Below, piece after piece: positions 8,805 through 16,511 of a stretch of 17,025 bases of DNA. Every line of letters starts with the position of its first letter. Position 1 is the stretch's first letter. The notes beneath the pieces are model-generated. The model made no database searches and was not told where the DNA came from. It saw nothing but the letters and a program-made list of their open reading frames with translations. The position numbers and the translations under genes are program-made. The DNA is from Pseudomonadota bacterium (GTDB taxonomy: Bacteria > Pseudomonadota > Alphaproteobacteria > Kiloniellales > J153), in contig JACZWN010000052.1 of assembly GCA_022572105.1 (NCBI GenBank), positions 1 through 17,025 of the forward strand, read 5' to 3'.

Positions 8805-8858
8805 TGGCCGCTGCCGCTGGTCCCGGGTCACGAGGCGGCGGGGATCGTCCGTGCGGGG
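8805..8858 (+). pseudogene. Remnant of zinc-type alcohol dehydrogenase (MDR), GHE motif fragment
   Basis: In the plus-strand frame starting at 8805 the translation contains PLPLVPGHEAAGIV. This is the catalytic-zinc GHE segment of medium-chain zinc alcohol dehydrogenases, where the Glu-Gly pattern GHExxG is diagnostic. No start codon, upstream zinc Cys or downstream structural-zinc cysteines follow in frame, and the frame soon loses similarity. In the neighbouring frame the bases just before read YDG, which would suit the same family, so a frameshift is likely. It is probably a decayed fragment left by deletion or recombination. A chance match of this length is possible but unlikely. Confidence 0.4.
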
Positions 8859-9084
8859 TGGCGGAGCCTCGACGAACGGATCAAGGCGTTCGACGTCGAG
8901 CGTGCAGACCGGGCACGCACCGACGTTGCCGCCCGTCGGCGGACAAGGGGAAAAGCGCGGTCAAGAGTTTCCGGGAAACAAGGGTCATCACTCGCTCCGA
9001 TTAATCGGGCCGCCGCGGGGCGCGTGGTCTTGGTTGGGAGTGCACGCCGTACGCCTTATCCGTCATCGATTTTGGATGCGACCA

Positions 9085-9137
9085 TCACACCTCACGCAGA
9101 GGTTATTGCTCGGCACGGAAAAGTGACTGAGGTGTGA
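9085..9137. repeat. 10-bp perfect inverted repeat TCACACCTCA / TGAGGTGTGA
   Basis: The arms are 9085-9094 and 9128-9137, separated by 33 nt, about 190 nt upstream of the cyclase start. A T-rich stretch follows on the plus strand (9141-9150). The long loop makes it a weak terminator, so a paired protein-binding site or a mobile-element scar are alternatives. Only the symmetry is observed. Confidence 0.4.
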
Positions 9138-9323
9138 AACCTTCTTTTTCTCGTCGTTATCGTTTTTGGGCACCTGGATTCTCGCAGAAACCCTGGGGTC
9201 GAGAGGAGCTCCCGGCGATTTGTGTCCCGTACCCGGAGCGACAGCCGCTTGACGGCTCGATGGATTACCTGCCCCGACACGGGTAAGCTGTGTTGGCCCC
9301 AGTAGGGAGTCTTGGAGAGGCTC

Positions 9324-10592
9324 ATGGCGCACGAAAATATTCCCCGTAGGCTCGTCGCAATTCTTGCAGCCGACGTCGTCGGTTATAGCCGCCTCATGGG
9401 TGAGGACGAAGAGGAAACGCTCAAAACACTCCGCGCCTATCGTGAGGTGATCAACGGATTAGTGGGCGAGCACGATGGCCGGGTCTTCGCCGGCGCGGGC
9501 GATAGCGTGATGGCTGAGTTTCCGAGTCCCGTTCAGGCGGTGCGTTGTGCCGTGCGCATTCAGGAAGAGCTGGAGCGGCGCAATGCCGGACTGCCCGAAG
9601 GGCGGCGCATGCAATTCCGCATCGCCATCAACCTCGGTGATGTTATGGTCGAGGAGGGCAACCTCTTCGGCGACGCCGTGAACATCGCGGCACGGCTCCA
9701 GAGTCTCGCATCGCCTGGTGGCATTTGTATTTCCGATAGCATCTATCAACAAATCAGGAACAAGTTGCCGCTTGGCTACGAGCACCTCGGAGAGCATTCG
9801 GTTAAGAACATTGCCGAGCCCGTAGTCGTTTACCGGGTGCTCACAGCCCCCGAAGCCGCCGGCAAACTGCTCGCTGGGAAAGGGCCGCGAGCGAGGAGTA
9901 GGCGCCGGGCGACCGTCGCCGCAATTATGGTCCTGGGAGTCGTCGTGGCCGGCATCGCGGTATGGCTGCGCCCCTGGATGCCGGGCATGGAACCGGAGTC
10001 GGAGGAACCTTCGGCCTTTTCGCAAGTTGTCCGTCCAACGCGACATTTCCGCGTCGAACGGCCGGCCGAATTGGCGGGCGCCGACGCACTCACCATCTAC
10101 GATCGCATCCGCGACAAAATGGTGGCCAGCTACGGCCGGTCGAATGATGCCTTCTCTACGGTCTATCATACCTGGCGCCGATACAATGCAGCGCCCTACC
10201 TCTCGGCCACCCACGGCAAGCGATACGTCAACAACTACGCCAACGACGCGGCCAGGGCCTACGGCCGGTTCGAAAAGGCGGGCACCTTGCCGGTCGGCTC
10301 GGTCCTCGCCAAGGACAGTTTCGAAGTGACCGATCGCGGCGATGTCGTTACGGGGCCGCTGACGCTCATGGAAAAGATGCCGGCCGGCTTCAATCCGGAG
10401 GGCCGCGATTGGCGTTACACGATGATCATGCCGGATGGAGCCCTGTTCGGGACGACGAACGGAGAGAGCTCGGAACGCGTCGAATTCTGCGTGGAGTGCC
10501 ATATCGCGGCGGGCGCCGAACGGGACCATCTTTTCTTCATTCCTGAACAACACCGGACGCGTTTTCTAAACCCGCAGAAGAGCCCGGATTGA
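9324..10592 (+). CDS. Membrane class III nucleotide cyclase fused to a cytochrome P460-type c-heme domain
   Basis: This 422-residue protein has three parts. Residues 10-172 are a class III adenylate/guanylate cyclase domain. Metal-binding Asp17 lies in AADVVGYSRLM and Asp60 in AGAGDSVMAEF, with the transition-state segment at GDAVNIAARLQ (116-125). The usual adenine-selecting Lys before the second Asp is Ala here. Residues 197-215 are a single membrane helix preceded by an Arg cluster (RARSRRR), so the cyclase is cytoplasmic. Residues about 255-415 match the cytochrome P460 family: HGKRYVNNYAND, LPVGSVLAKDSF, DWRYTMIMPDGALFGTTNG and the c-type heme motif CVECH (Cys389, Cys392, His393), then DHLFFIP. 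Lys330 lines up with the heme-crosslinking Lys70 of Nitrosomonas P460. A periplasmic heme domain fits the topology. It probably senses a redox or NO/hydroxylamine-type signal and alters cAMP/cGMP synthesis (inference). ATG 9324 is chosen for its GGAG 6 nt upstream; a TTG at 9312 is less likely. Confidence 0.9.
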   Translation: MAHENIPRRLVAILAADVVGYSRLMGEDEEETLKTLRAYREVINGLVGEHDGRVFAGAGDSVMAEFPSPVQAVRCAVRIQEELERRNAGLPEGRRMQFRIAINLGDVMVEEGNLFGDAVNIAARLQSLASPGGICISDSIYQQIRNKLPLGYEHLGEHSVKNIAEPVVVYRVLTAPEAAGKLLAGKGPRARSRRRATVAAIMVLGVVVAGIAVWLRPWMPGMEPESEEPSAFSQVVRPTRHFRVERPAELAGADALTIYDRIRDKMVASYGRSNDAFSTVYHTWRRYNAAPYLSATHGKRYVNNYANDAARAYGRFEKAGTLPVGSVLAKDSFEVTDRGDVVTGPLTLMEKMPAGFNPEGRDWRYTMIMPDGALFGTTNGESSERVEFCVECHIAAGAERDHLFFIPEQHRTRFLNPQKSPD

Positions 10593-10784
10593 TCGCTGGG
10601 GCCCGATCGGATCGATCGTGCGTCCCTACCCGGATGCAGACGATAAATAGTGGAGAAGGCCTTGGTTCCGGGCGGCGGTGGCACGGCTGCTTCATGATCT
10701 TCAAACAGGTGATGGCGCCCCCTCCCCGGCATGTTCCGCGGCCCGCGGCCGGCCTGTCCCGCCGGGCGTAAAAAACTGATTTGC
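10593..10784. other. Intergenic stretch upstream of the helicase promoter
   Basis: The stretch lies between the cyclase stop and the helicase promoter. It is GC-rich with a CG-rich imperfect inverted repeat near 10741-10768 that is not followed by a T run on the plus strand, so it is not a clear terminator. I see no gene in it. Confidence 0.4.
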
Positions 10785-10813
10785 TTGACATATTGGGCGA
10801 AAGGGCCTATCTG
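10785..10813 (+). promoter_or_regulatory. Sigma70-type promoter of the DEAD-box helicase
   Basis: A perfect -35 hexamer TTGACA (10785-10790) is followed after 17 nt by TATCTG (10808-10813) as a partial -10. Transcription would start around 10820 and leave a leader of about 170 nt before the helicase start. The -35 and spacing are convincing; the -10 matches the consensus at only part of its positions. Confidence 0.5.
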
Positions 10814-10935
10814 TCGGCTGAACATTGTCTCGCGAATGCGCGAAGCGCCGCCGACCGGCGGCACCATATCCCGGGAACAATAATCAAGAATCTTCCCGCT
10901 CCGGCCGCGCCCGGGGCAGGGCGAAACGCCGGGGC

Positions 10936-10973
10936 CGGGCCGCGTCGAAGACGCGGTCCGCGCCACCAGGCGC
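10936..10973 (+). promoter_or_regulatory. Two consecutive hairpins in the helicase leader, next to the ribosome site
   Basis: The first hairpin has 11-bp arms (10936-10946 and 10950-10960, core CCGCGTC/GACGCGG, one G-U pair) and a GAA loop. The second has GCGCC/GGCGC arms (10960-10964 and 10969-10973) around ACCA. It ends 2 nt before the AAGGA ribosome site at 10976-10980. The placement suits control of translation or mRNA stability, as known for leaders of cold-induced DEAD-box helicase genes. Function here is inference. Confidence 0.45.
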
Positions 10974-10987
10974 ATAAGGATACCTAC

Positions 10988-12252
<1,265 letters not shown>

Positions 12253-12256
<4 letters not shown>

Positions 12257-12410
12257 TACCAAGTCTCGTTGATACGGACCCATTTCACCGCCATCCTTTG
12301 CCCGCCATCTCGGTGTCGGGGGACCCCGCAGGACGCCGCGCCGCGCGCCTAACCGGGAGGGCCGATCCGCCGCCATGAAATGGCTGCGTATCAATGAGAT
12401 TTGGTATTAT
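12253..12410. mobile_element. MITE-like element with 34-bp terminal inverted repeats
   Basis: The left arm 12253-12286 begins ATAATACCAAGTCTC. The right arm 12377-12410, read in reverse complement, begins ATAATACCAAATCTC. Over 34 positions 30 are identical. The 90-nt core is GC-rich and has no transposase, so the 158-bp unit looks like a non-autonomous miniature inverted-repeat element. The arms are more AT-rich than the surroundings. The terminal TA steps would suit a TA-targeting (IS630/Tc1-type) mobiliser, but that family assignment is a guess. The element overlaps the helicase stop codon and supplies a false upstream start for the DUF1989 gene. Confidence 0.65.
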
Positions 12411-12467
12411 CATCGAGGCGGGCGCATGGGATCATGCGGGCCGTGTCGAGACCTGGGGAGGATGCAA

Positions 12468-13103
12468 ATGGCGAGCGCGACCGGCGGCCCGATCCCGGGC
12501 GCGGCCATTCACGAGGACACCGTCGTCCCGGCCGGCGAGCCGTGGAGCGCGCGCATCCAAAAGGGCGACCGCCTGCGCCTGATCGACCTGGAGGGCCGGC
12601 AGGCGGTCGATTTCCTGTGCTACAACGCCGCCGACCCGGCCGATCGCTACAACGCCGCCAACACCATCAAGCTCAACAACAACATCTACCTGGGTGAGGG
12701 CTGCGTGCTGTGGTCGCTGCGCGCGCGCAAGATGATGACCATCGTCGAGGACACCTGCGGCTCCCACGACACGCTCTACGGCTGCTGCTCGATCGAGATC
12801 GACGAGGTGCGCTTCGGCAAGACCAAGACCCGGGGCTGCCAGTCCAACTTCGAGGCCGAGTTGGCCAAGCACGGCCTGGGCGAGAAGGACATGGCCGCCA
12901 ACGTCAACTTCTTCATGTTCGTGCCGGTCGCCGCCGACGGCGCGGTGGCGATCGCCGAGGGGCTGTCCAAGGCCGGCGACTATGTCGACCTGCGCGCGGA
13001 AATGGACCTCCTGGTGGTGATCTCCAACTGCCCCGAGCGCGACAACCCGGCCGCCGGCGGCGAGCCCACGCCGGTGCGTGCCATCGTCTACACGCCGAGG
13101 TGA
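12468..13103 (+). CDS. DUF1989 protein (urea-carboxylase-associated / carboxyguanidine deiminase-like family)
   Basis: This 211-residue protein belongs to the DUF1989 family. Typical segments are GRQAVDFLCYNAAD, DTCGSHDTLYGCCSIE, CQSNFEAELAKHGL, NVNFFMFVPV, KAGDYVDLRAEMDLLVVISNCPERDNP and PTPVRAIVYTPR. In guanidine-degrading operons two DUF1989 proteins (CgdA/CgdB) form carboxyguanidine deiminase. Many other members have no known reaction. Here only one copy is present and no urea/guanidine carboxylase, allophanate hydrolase or transporter is in the window, so its substrate is open. Start ATG 12468 is chosen because GGGGAGG lies 6 nt upstream. In-frame starts at 12375 and 12426 lie in or next to the MITE repeat and give a non-family N-terminus. 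Confidence 0.9.
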   Translation: MASATGGPIPGAAIHEDTVVPAGEPWSARIQKGDRLRLIDLEGRQAVDFLCYNAADPADRYNAANTIKLNNNIYLGEGCVLWSLRARKMMTIVEDTCGSHDTLYGCCSIEIDEVRFGKTKTRGCQSNFEAELAKHGLGEKDMAANVNFFMFVPVAADGAVAIAEGLSKAGDYVDLRAEMDLLVVISNCPERDNPAAGGEPTPVRAIVYTPR

Positions 13104-13121
13104 GTCTACACGCCGGGGCGA
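13086..13121. repeat. 18-bp tandem duplication across the DUF1989 stop codon
   Basis: The copies 13086-13103 and 13104-13121 both begin GTCTACACGCCG and match at 16 of 18 positions. The first encodes the last residues and TGA of the DUF1989 protein; the second lies directly after the stop. It looks like a local slippage duplication. No function is implied. Confidence 0.6.
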
Positions 13122-13196
13122 GAGGGGTAGGCGATGATGTCCCTGTTTTTGATCGGATAATCCACACGCGAGTATGAACCAAGGACACCCCGCCCC

Positions 13197-14160
13197 ATGA
13201 CCGACCTGCTCGCCCGTTTCGCCGAGTGCGCGTTCTGGATGGGCCGCTACATGGAGCGGGCCGAGAACCTGGCGCGCGTGATCGACGTCAACGAGAGCTT
13301 CGCGCGCGACAGCCGCGGCCCCGCCGACTGGCTGCCCATCGTCGAGATCAACGCCGATACGCAAACGCTTTTTCGAAAAGCACGATGAGGCCACCGCCGA
13401 GGCCGTGGTCGCGTTCTACGTGCGCGATGGCGACAACCCGACTTCGATCGTTTCGGCGGTGCGCGCGGCGCGCGACAACGCGCGCATGCTGCGCCACCTG
13501 ATCAGCACCGAGCTGTGGTCCCACCTCAACGTGTTCCACAACGAACTCGGCCGCCTCGGCCCCGCGGACCTTAGGCTCGGCCGGCTGTCGCGCCTGTGCA
13601 TGACCATCAAGGAGCACTGCCAGACCCACACCGGCATCGCCGAGGGCACGCTCTACCGCGACCAGGCCTGGACCTTCCACGAGATCGGCAAGCAACTCGA
13701 GCGCGCCGATCAGACGACCCGCCTGCTCGACATCAAGTACCACCGCCTGCTGCCGGCCTCCGAGGCCGTGGGCTCGTCCATCGACGCCGGGCAATGGAAC
13801 GCGCTCCTGCGCTCGGCGGCCGGCTATCACGCCTTCCGGCGCGCCTACCCGCGCGGCATGCGCCCCGCGACCGTCGCCGGCTTCCTGCTGTTCGACCGCG
13901 GCTTCCCGCGCTCGGTCGCGGTCTGCGTGAGCCAGGCGGCGGCCGGCCTCGGCCAACTCTCGACGGTGCACGGGCTGGCACGCGCCGACGCCGTGGCCGA
14001 GGGGGTCCGGGCGTGGCGCGACGATCTGGCGGCGGGCGAGATCGACGCGGTGATCGAGGGCGGTCTGCACGATTACCTGGATTCGATCCAGCGCCGCCTG
14101 ATCGAGATCACCAGTGACACGCGCGCCCGGTTCTTCGGCTACGAGGAGGCGGGCGCGTGA
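13197..14160 (+). pseudogene. Alpha-E domain protein (DUF403), interrupted by a +1 frameshift
   Basis: Two frames together make one alpha-E protein. From ATG 13197 the frame reads FAECAFWMGRYMERAENLAR, VIDVNESFARDSRG and IVEINADTQ, then goes out of frame and stops at 13386-13388. The continuation in the next frame starts at about 13366 (RFFEKHDEATAEAVVAFY) and runs through DNPTSIVSAVRAARDNARMLR, STELWSHLN, TFHEIGKQLERADQTTRLLDIKYH to the TGA at 14158-14160. One surplus base, most simply in the AAA at 13363-13365, restores a 320-residue protein, the family's normal length. Alpha-E proteins are encoded with circularly permuted ATP-grasp and transglutaminase-like proteins and are thought to take part in peptide-ligation chemistry. 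The transglutaminase partner follows here, but the ATP-grasp gene is not in the window. The break may be a sequencing error or true inactivation. Confidence 0.88.
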
Positions 14161-14164
14161 GCCA

Positions 14165-14186
14165 CCCCGGGCCGGCCCCGGGCCGG
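14165..14186. repeat. Two tandem copies of CCCCGGGCCGG
   Basis: Two adjacent exact 11-bp copies (14165-14175 and 14176-14186) lie just after the alpha-E stop. They are very GC-rich and partly self-complementary, so they can fold, but no T run follows. This is probably simple-sequence drift in a GC-rich spacer. Confidence 0.5.
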
Positions 14187-14287
14187 CCGCCGGTGTACGC
14201 CCGGCTGGAAAAAAGCTGTCCCGGCGCCTATCTTCGGGTAGGTTCTTCGTCCCCTATGCCGAGCCGGGAACACACGGCCGCCACGCC

Positions 14288-15172
14288 ATGCCGACACGCC
14301 TGACCGTCAAGCACACGACCCTCTACCGCTACCGGACACCGGTTCGCTTCAACGAGCACCGGCTCATGTTCCGGCCGCGCGACAGCCACGACATGCGCCT
14401 CGTCTCGACCGCGCTCAAGATCTCGCCGCCGGCCACGGTGCGCTGGCTGCACGACGTCTTCGGCAACTCCATCACCATCGCGACCTTCGGGGAGGCCGCC
14501 GCCGAGCTCAGTCTGGAGAGCGAGATCGTGGTCGATCTCTTCGCCGGCGGGGAAGCCGAGTTCGCCATCGAGCCCTACGCCCGGAACGTGCCCTTTTCCT
14601 ATCAGGCCGAGGAGGTACCGGACCTGGGCCGCACCATCGAGCGCCACTATCCGGACCCGGACCACAAGGTCGACGACTGGGCGCGGCGGTTCCTGACCGA
14701 AAACGGCCCGACCGAAACGAGCGCGCTGCTGGTTGCGATGACCAAGGCGGTCAGGGCCGGCTTCGAGTACCAGACCCGCTCCGACGGGCTGCAGGCGCCG
14801 GCCGAGACGCTGGCGCGCGGCGCCGGCACTTGCCGCGACTTCGCCCTGCTCATGATGGAGGCGGTGCGGAGCTTTGGCATGGCGGCGCGCTTCGTCAGCG
14901 GCTATCTCTACGATCCCTCGATCGACGGTGCCCAGAGCGGCATGGTCGGCGCCGGCCACACCCACGCCTGGATCCAGGCCTACCTGCCGGGCGCCGGCTG
15001 GGTCGAGTTCGATCCGACCAACGGCCTGGTCGGCGGACCCAACCTCATCCGTATCGCGGTCGCGCGCGACCCCGCGCAGGCGGTGCCGGTCCAAGGCAGC
15101 TACAGCGGTGCGGCTGAGGATTTCATCGACATGACCGTCGAGGTCACGGTCCACGCCGAGCCGGGCGCGTGA
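14288..15172 (+). CDS. Transglutaminase-like cysteine protease family protein
   Basis: This 294-residue protein has the bacterial transglutaminase N-terminal beta domain (LTVKHTTLYRYRTPVRFNEHRL...FRPRDS, 5-33) followed by a transglutaminase core (COG1305). The catalytic triad is complete: Cys182 in GAGTCRDFA, His226 in GHTHAW and Asp242 in EFDPTNG. Such proteins are predicted to be cysteine peptidases or amide-bond-forming enzymes and are almost always linked to alpha-E and ATP-grasp genes, as with the alpha-E gene 127 nt upstream here. No signal peptide is seen, so it is cytoplasmic. The ATG at 14288 matches the family's N-terminus. An in-frame extension back to 14114 overlaps the alpha-E gene and is not family-like. 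Confidence 0.93.
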   Translation: MPTRLTVKHTTLYRYRTPVRFNEHRLMFRPRDSHDMRLVSTALKISPPATVRWLHDVFGNSITIATFGEAAAELSLESEIVVDLFAGGEAEFAIEPYARNVPFSYQAEEVPDLGRTIERHYPDPDHKVDDWARRFLTENGPTETSALLVAMTKAVRAGFEYQTRSDGLQAPAETLARGAGTCRDFALLMMEAVRSFGMAARFVSGYLYDPSIDGAQSGMVGAGHTHAWIQAYLPGAGWVEFDPTNGLVGGPNLIRIAVARDPAQAVPVQGSYSGAAEDFIDMTVEVTVHAEPGA

Positions 15173-15275
15173 GGTGATACAGAAGATCCTTGGTATCGGG
15201 GCCCGCCCAACCCCCAGCCTTGAAGTTTTCGCCCTTTCGGCGCATGTTCCAAATCCAAGAGCGCGTTCTCCGAGC

Positions 15276-15293
15276 CGACGCCCGCGGGCGTCG
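15276..15293. promoter_or_regulatory. 18-bp perfect palindrome upstream of ispG
   Basis: CGACGCCCGCGGGCGTCG reads the same on both strands and lies 36 nt before the ispG start, between the transglutaminase stop and ispG. It could form a tight leader hairpin or be a protein-binding site. No T run follows, so a terminator is less likely. Confidence 0.35.
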
Positions 15294-15329
15294 CGGCCGG
15301 TGCGCGCAAGCAAGAGTGAAGTTTTCCCC

Positions 15330-16493
15330 ATGAGCGTCCGGCCCTATCGGGACATTTACCGCCGAAAGAGCCGCCAGGTCCGCGTCGGCGCGGTGGCCGT
15401 GGGCGGCGACGCCATGATCAGCGTGCAATCGATGACCACCACGCTGACCACGGACGTCAAGGCAACCATCGAGCAGATCCATGCGTTGGAGGGAGCCGGC
15501 GTCGATATCGTGCGCGTGTCCTGCCCCGACGCGGACTCGAACCGGGCGCTTCGAGAAATCGTCCGCGAGGTCACGGTGCCGATCGTGGCCGATATCCACT
15601 TCCACTATAAGCGCGCGATCGAGGCGGCCGAGGCGGGCGCCGCCTGCCTGCGCATCAATCCGGGCAACATCGGCGCGCGCGAGCGGGTCCGGGCGGTGGT
15701 GCAGGCGGCCAAGGACAACGGCTGCTCCATGCGCATCGGGGTCAACGCCGGCTCGCTCGAGCGCGACCTGCTCGAAAAGTACGGCGAGCCCTGCCCCGAG
15801 GCGATGGTCGAAAGCGCGCTCAACCACGCCCGCATCCTGGAGGACGAGGACTTCTTCGAATTCAAGATTTCGTGCAAGGCCTCCGACGTGTTTCTGGCGG
15901 TGGCCGCCTACCAGGGCCTGGCCGAGGCCTGCGACTACCCGCTGCACATCGGCATCACCGAGGCCGGCGGCCTGCGCAGCGGCACGATCAAGTCGTCGAT
16001 CGGCATGGGCTCGCTGCTCTGGGCCGGCATAGGCGACACCCTGCGGGTCTCGCTCTCGGCGGACCCGGTGGAGGAGGTCAAGGTCGGCTTCGACCTCCTG
16101 AAGGCGCTCAACCTGCGCCACCGCGGCGTCAACGTGATCGCCTGTCCGTCCTGCGCGCGCCAGCAGTTCGAGGTGATCAAGACCGTGGAGGTCCTGGAAC
16201 AGCGCCTGGCCCACATTCTTACGCCGATAACCGTTTCCGTGATCGGTTGCGTGGTCAACGGCCCGGGCGAGGCGCGCGAGACCGATATCGGCTTCACCGG
16301 CGGCGGCAACGATACGCATCAGGTCTACATCGCCGGCCTGCCCGATCACCGCCTCAAGAACCAGGACATCGTCGATCACTTGGTCGAATTGGTCGAGCGC
16401 AAGGCCGCCGAGATCGAGGCCGCCAAGGCCCAAACCGAGTCCGAGGCCGAAGAAACGCCCCAAGACGCGCAGCCCGCCGCTGCCACTTCTTAG
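15330..16493 (+). CDS. ispG: 4-hydroxy-3-methylbut-2-en-1-yl diphosphate synthase (IspG/GcpE)
   Basis: This 387-residue protein is the MEP-pathway iron-sulfur enzyme that converts MEcPP to HMBPP for isoprenoid synthesis in the cytoplasm. The cluster ligands are all present: Cys272 and Cys275 in ACPSCARQQF, Cys307 in GCVVNGPGE, with Glu314. This is the same spacing as in the E. coli enzyme. The TIM-barrel part holds SVQSMTTTLTTDV, RVSCPDADSN, ADIHFHYKRAIEAAEAGAACLRINPGNIG and GITEAGGLRSGTIKSSIGMGSLL. The C-terminus has a 30-residue Glu/Ala/Gln-rich tail after the fold. The ATG at 15330 begins the family's N-terminus (SVRPYRDIYRRKSRQVRVG). The frame continues upstream to 15174, but that extension is not conserved and crosses a palindrome. 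The ribosome site (AAGAGTGAAG) is weak. hisS follows 18 nt later, a conserved order. Confidence 0.97.
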   Translation: MSVRPYRDIYRRKSRQVRVGAVAVGGDAMISVQSMTTTLTTDVKATIEQIHALEGAGVDIVRVSCPDADSNRALREIVREVTVPIVADIHFHYKRAIEAAEAGAACLRINPGNIGARERVRAVVQAAKDNGCSMRIGVNAGSLERDLLEKYGEPCPEAMVESALNHARILEDEDFFEFKISCKASDVFLAVAAYQGLAEACDYPLHIGITEAGGLRSGTIKSSIGMGSLLWAGIGDTLRVSLSADPVEEVKVGFDLLKALNLRHRGVNVIACPSCARQQFEVIKTVEVLEQRLAHILTPITVSVIGCVVNGPGEARETDIGFTGGGNDTHQVYIAGLPDHRLKNQDIVDHLVELVERKAAEIEAAKAQTESEAEETPQDAQPAAATS

Positions 16494-16511
16494 CCAGCCT
16501 GGAGACACGCT

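Larger units (their letters stand above)
8682..9323. other. Long intergenic region with ADH remnant and inverted repeat
   Basis: This 642-nt region lies between the divergently read SABATH and cyclase genes. It contains a short alcohol-dehydrogenase-like fragment near 8805 and a 10-bp inverted repeat at 9085-9137, both listed separately. Base composition changes within it: the left half is GC-rich, while about 9040-9180 is clearly more AT-rich, including T-rich runs at 9141-9178. Short open frames cross it on both strands but none has a ribosome site or recognisable content. It probably contains the promoters of both flanking genes, though I could not assign convincing -35/-10 elements. Confidence 0.55.

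Noticed and set aside
10741..10775. Possible terminator after the cyclase.
   Set aside because: The stem is imperfect and is followed by A residues, not T residues, on the transcribed plus strand.
10781..10987. In-frame N-terminal extension of the DEAD-box helicase.
   Set aside because: It begins at the promoter -35, crosses two leader hairpins and is not helicase-like. GTG 10988 has a well-placed AAGGA.
15174..15329. In-frame N-terminal extension of IspG.
   Set aside because: The family's N-terminus begins at 15330; the extension is Arg/Pro/Ser-rich and contains an exact palindrome.
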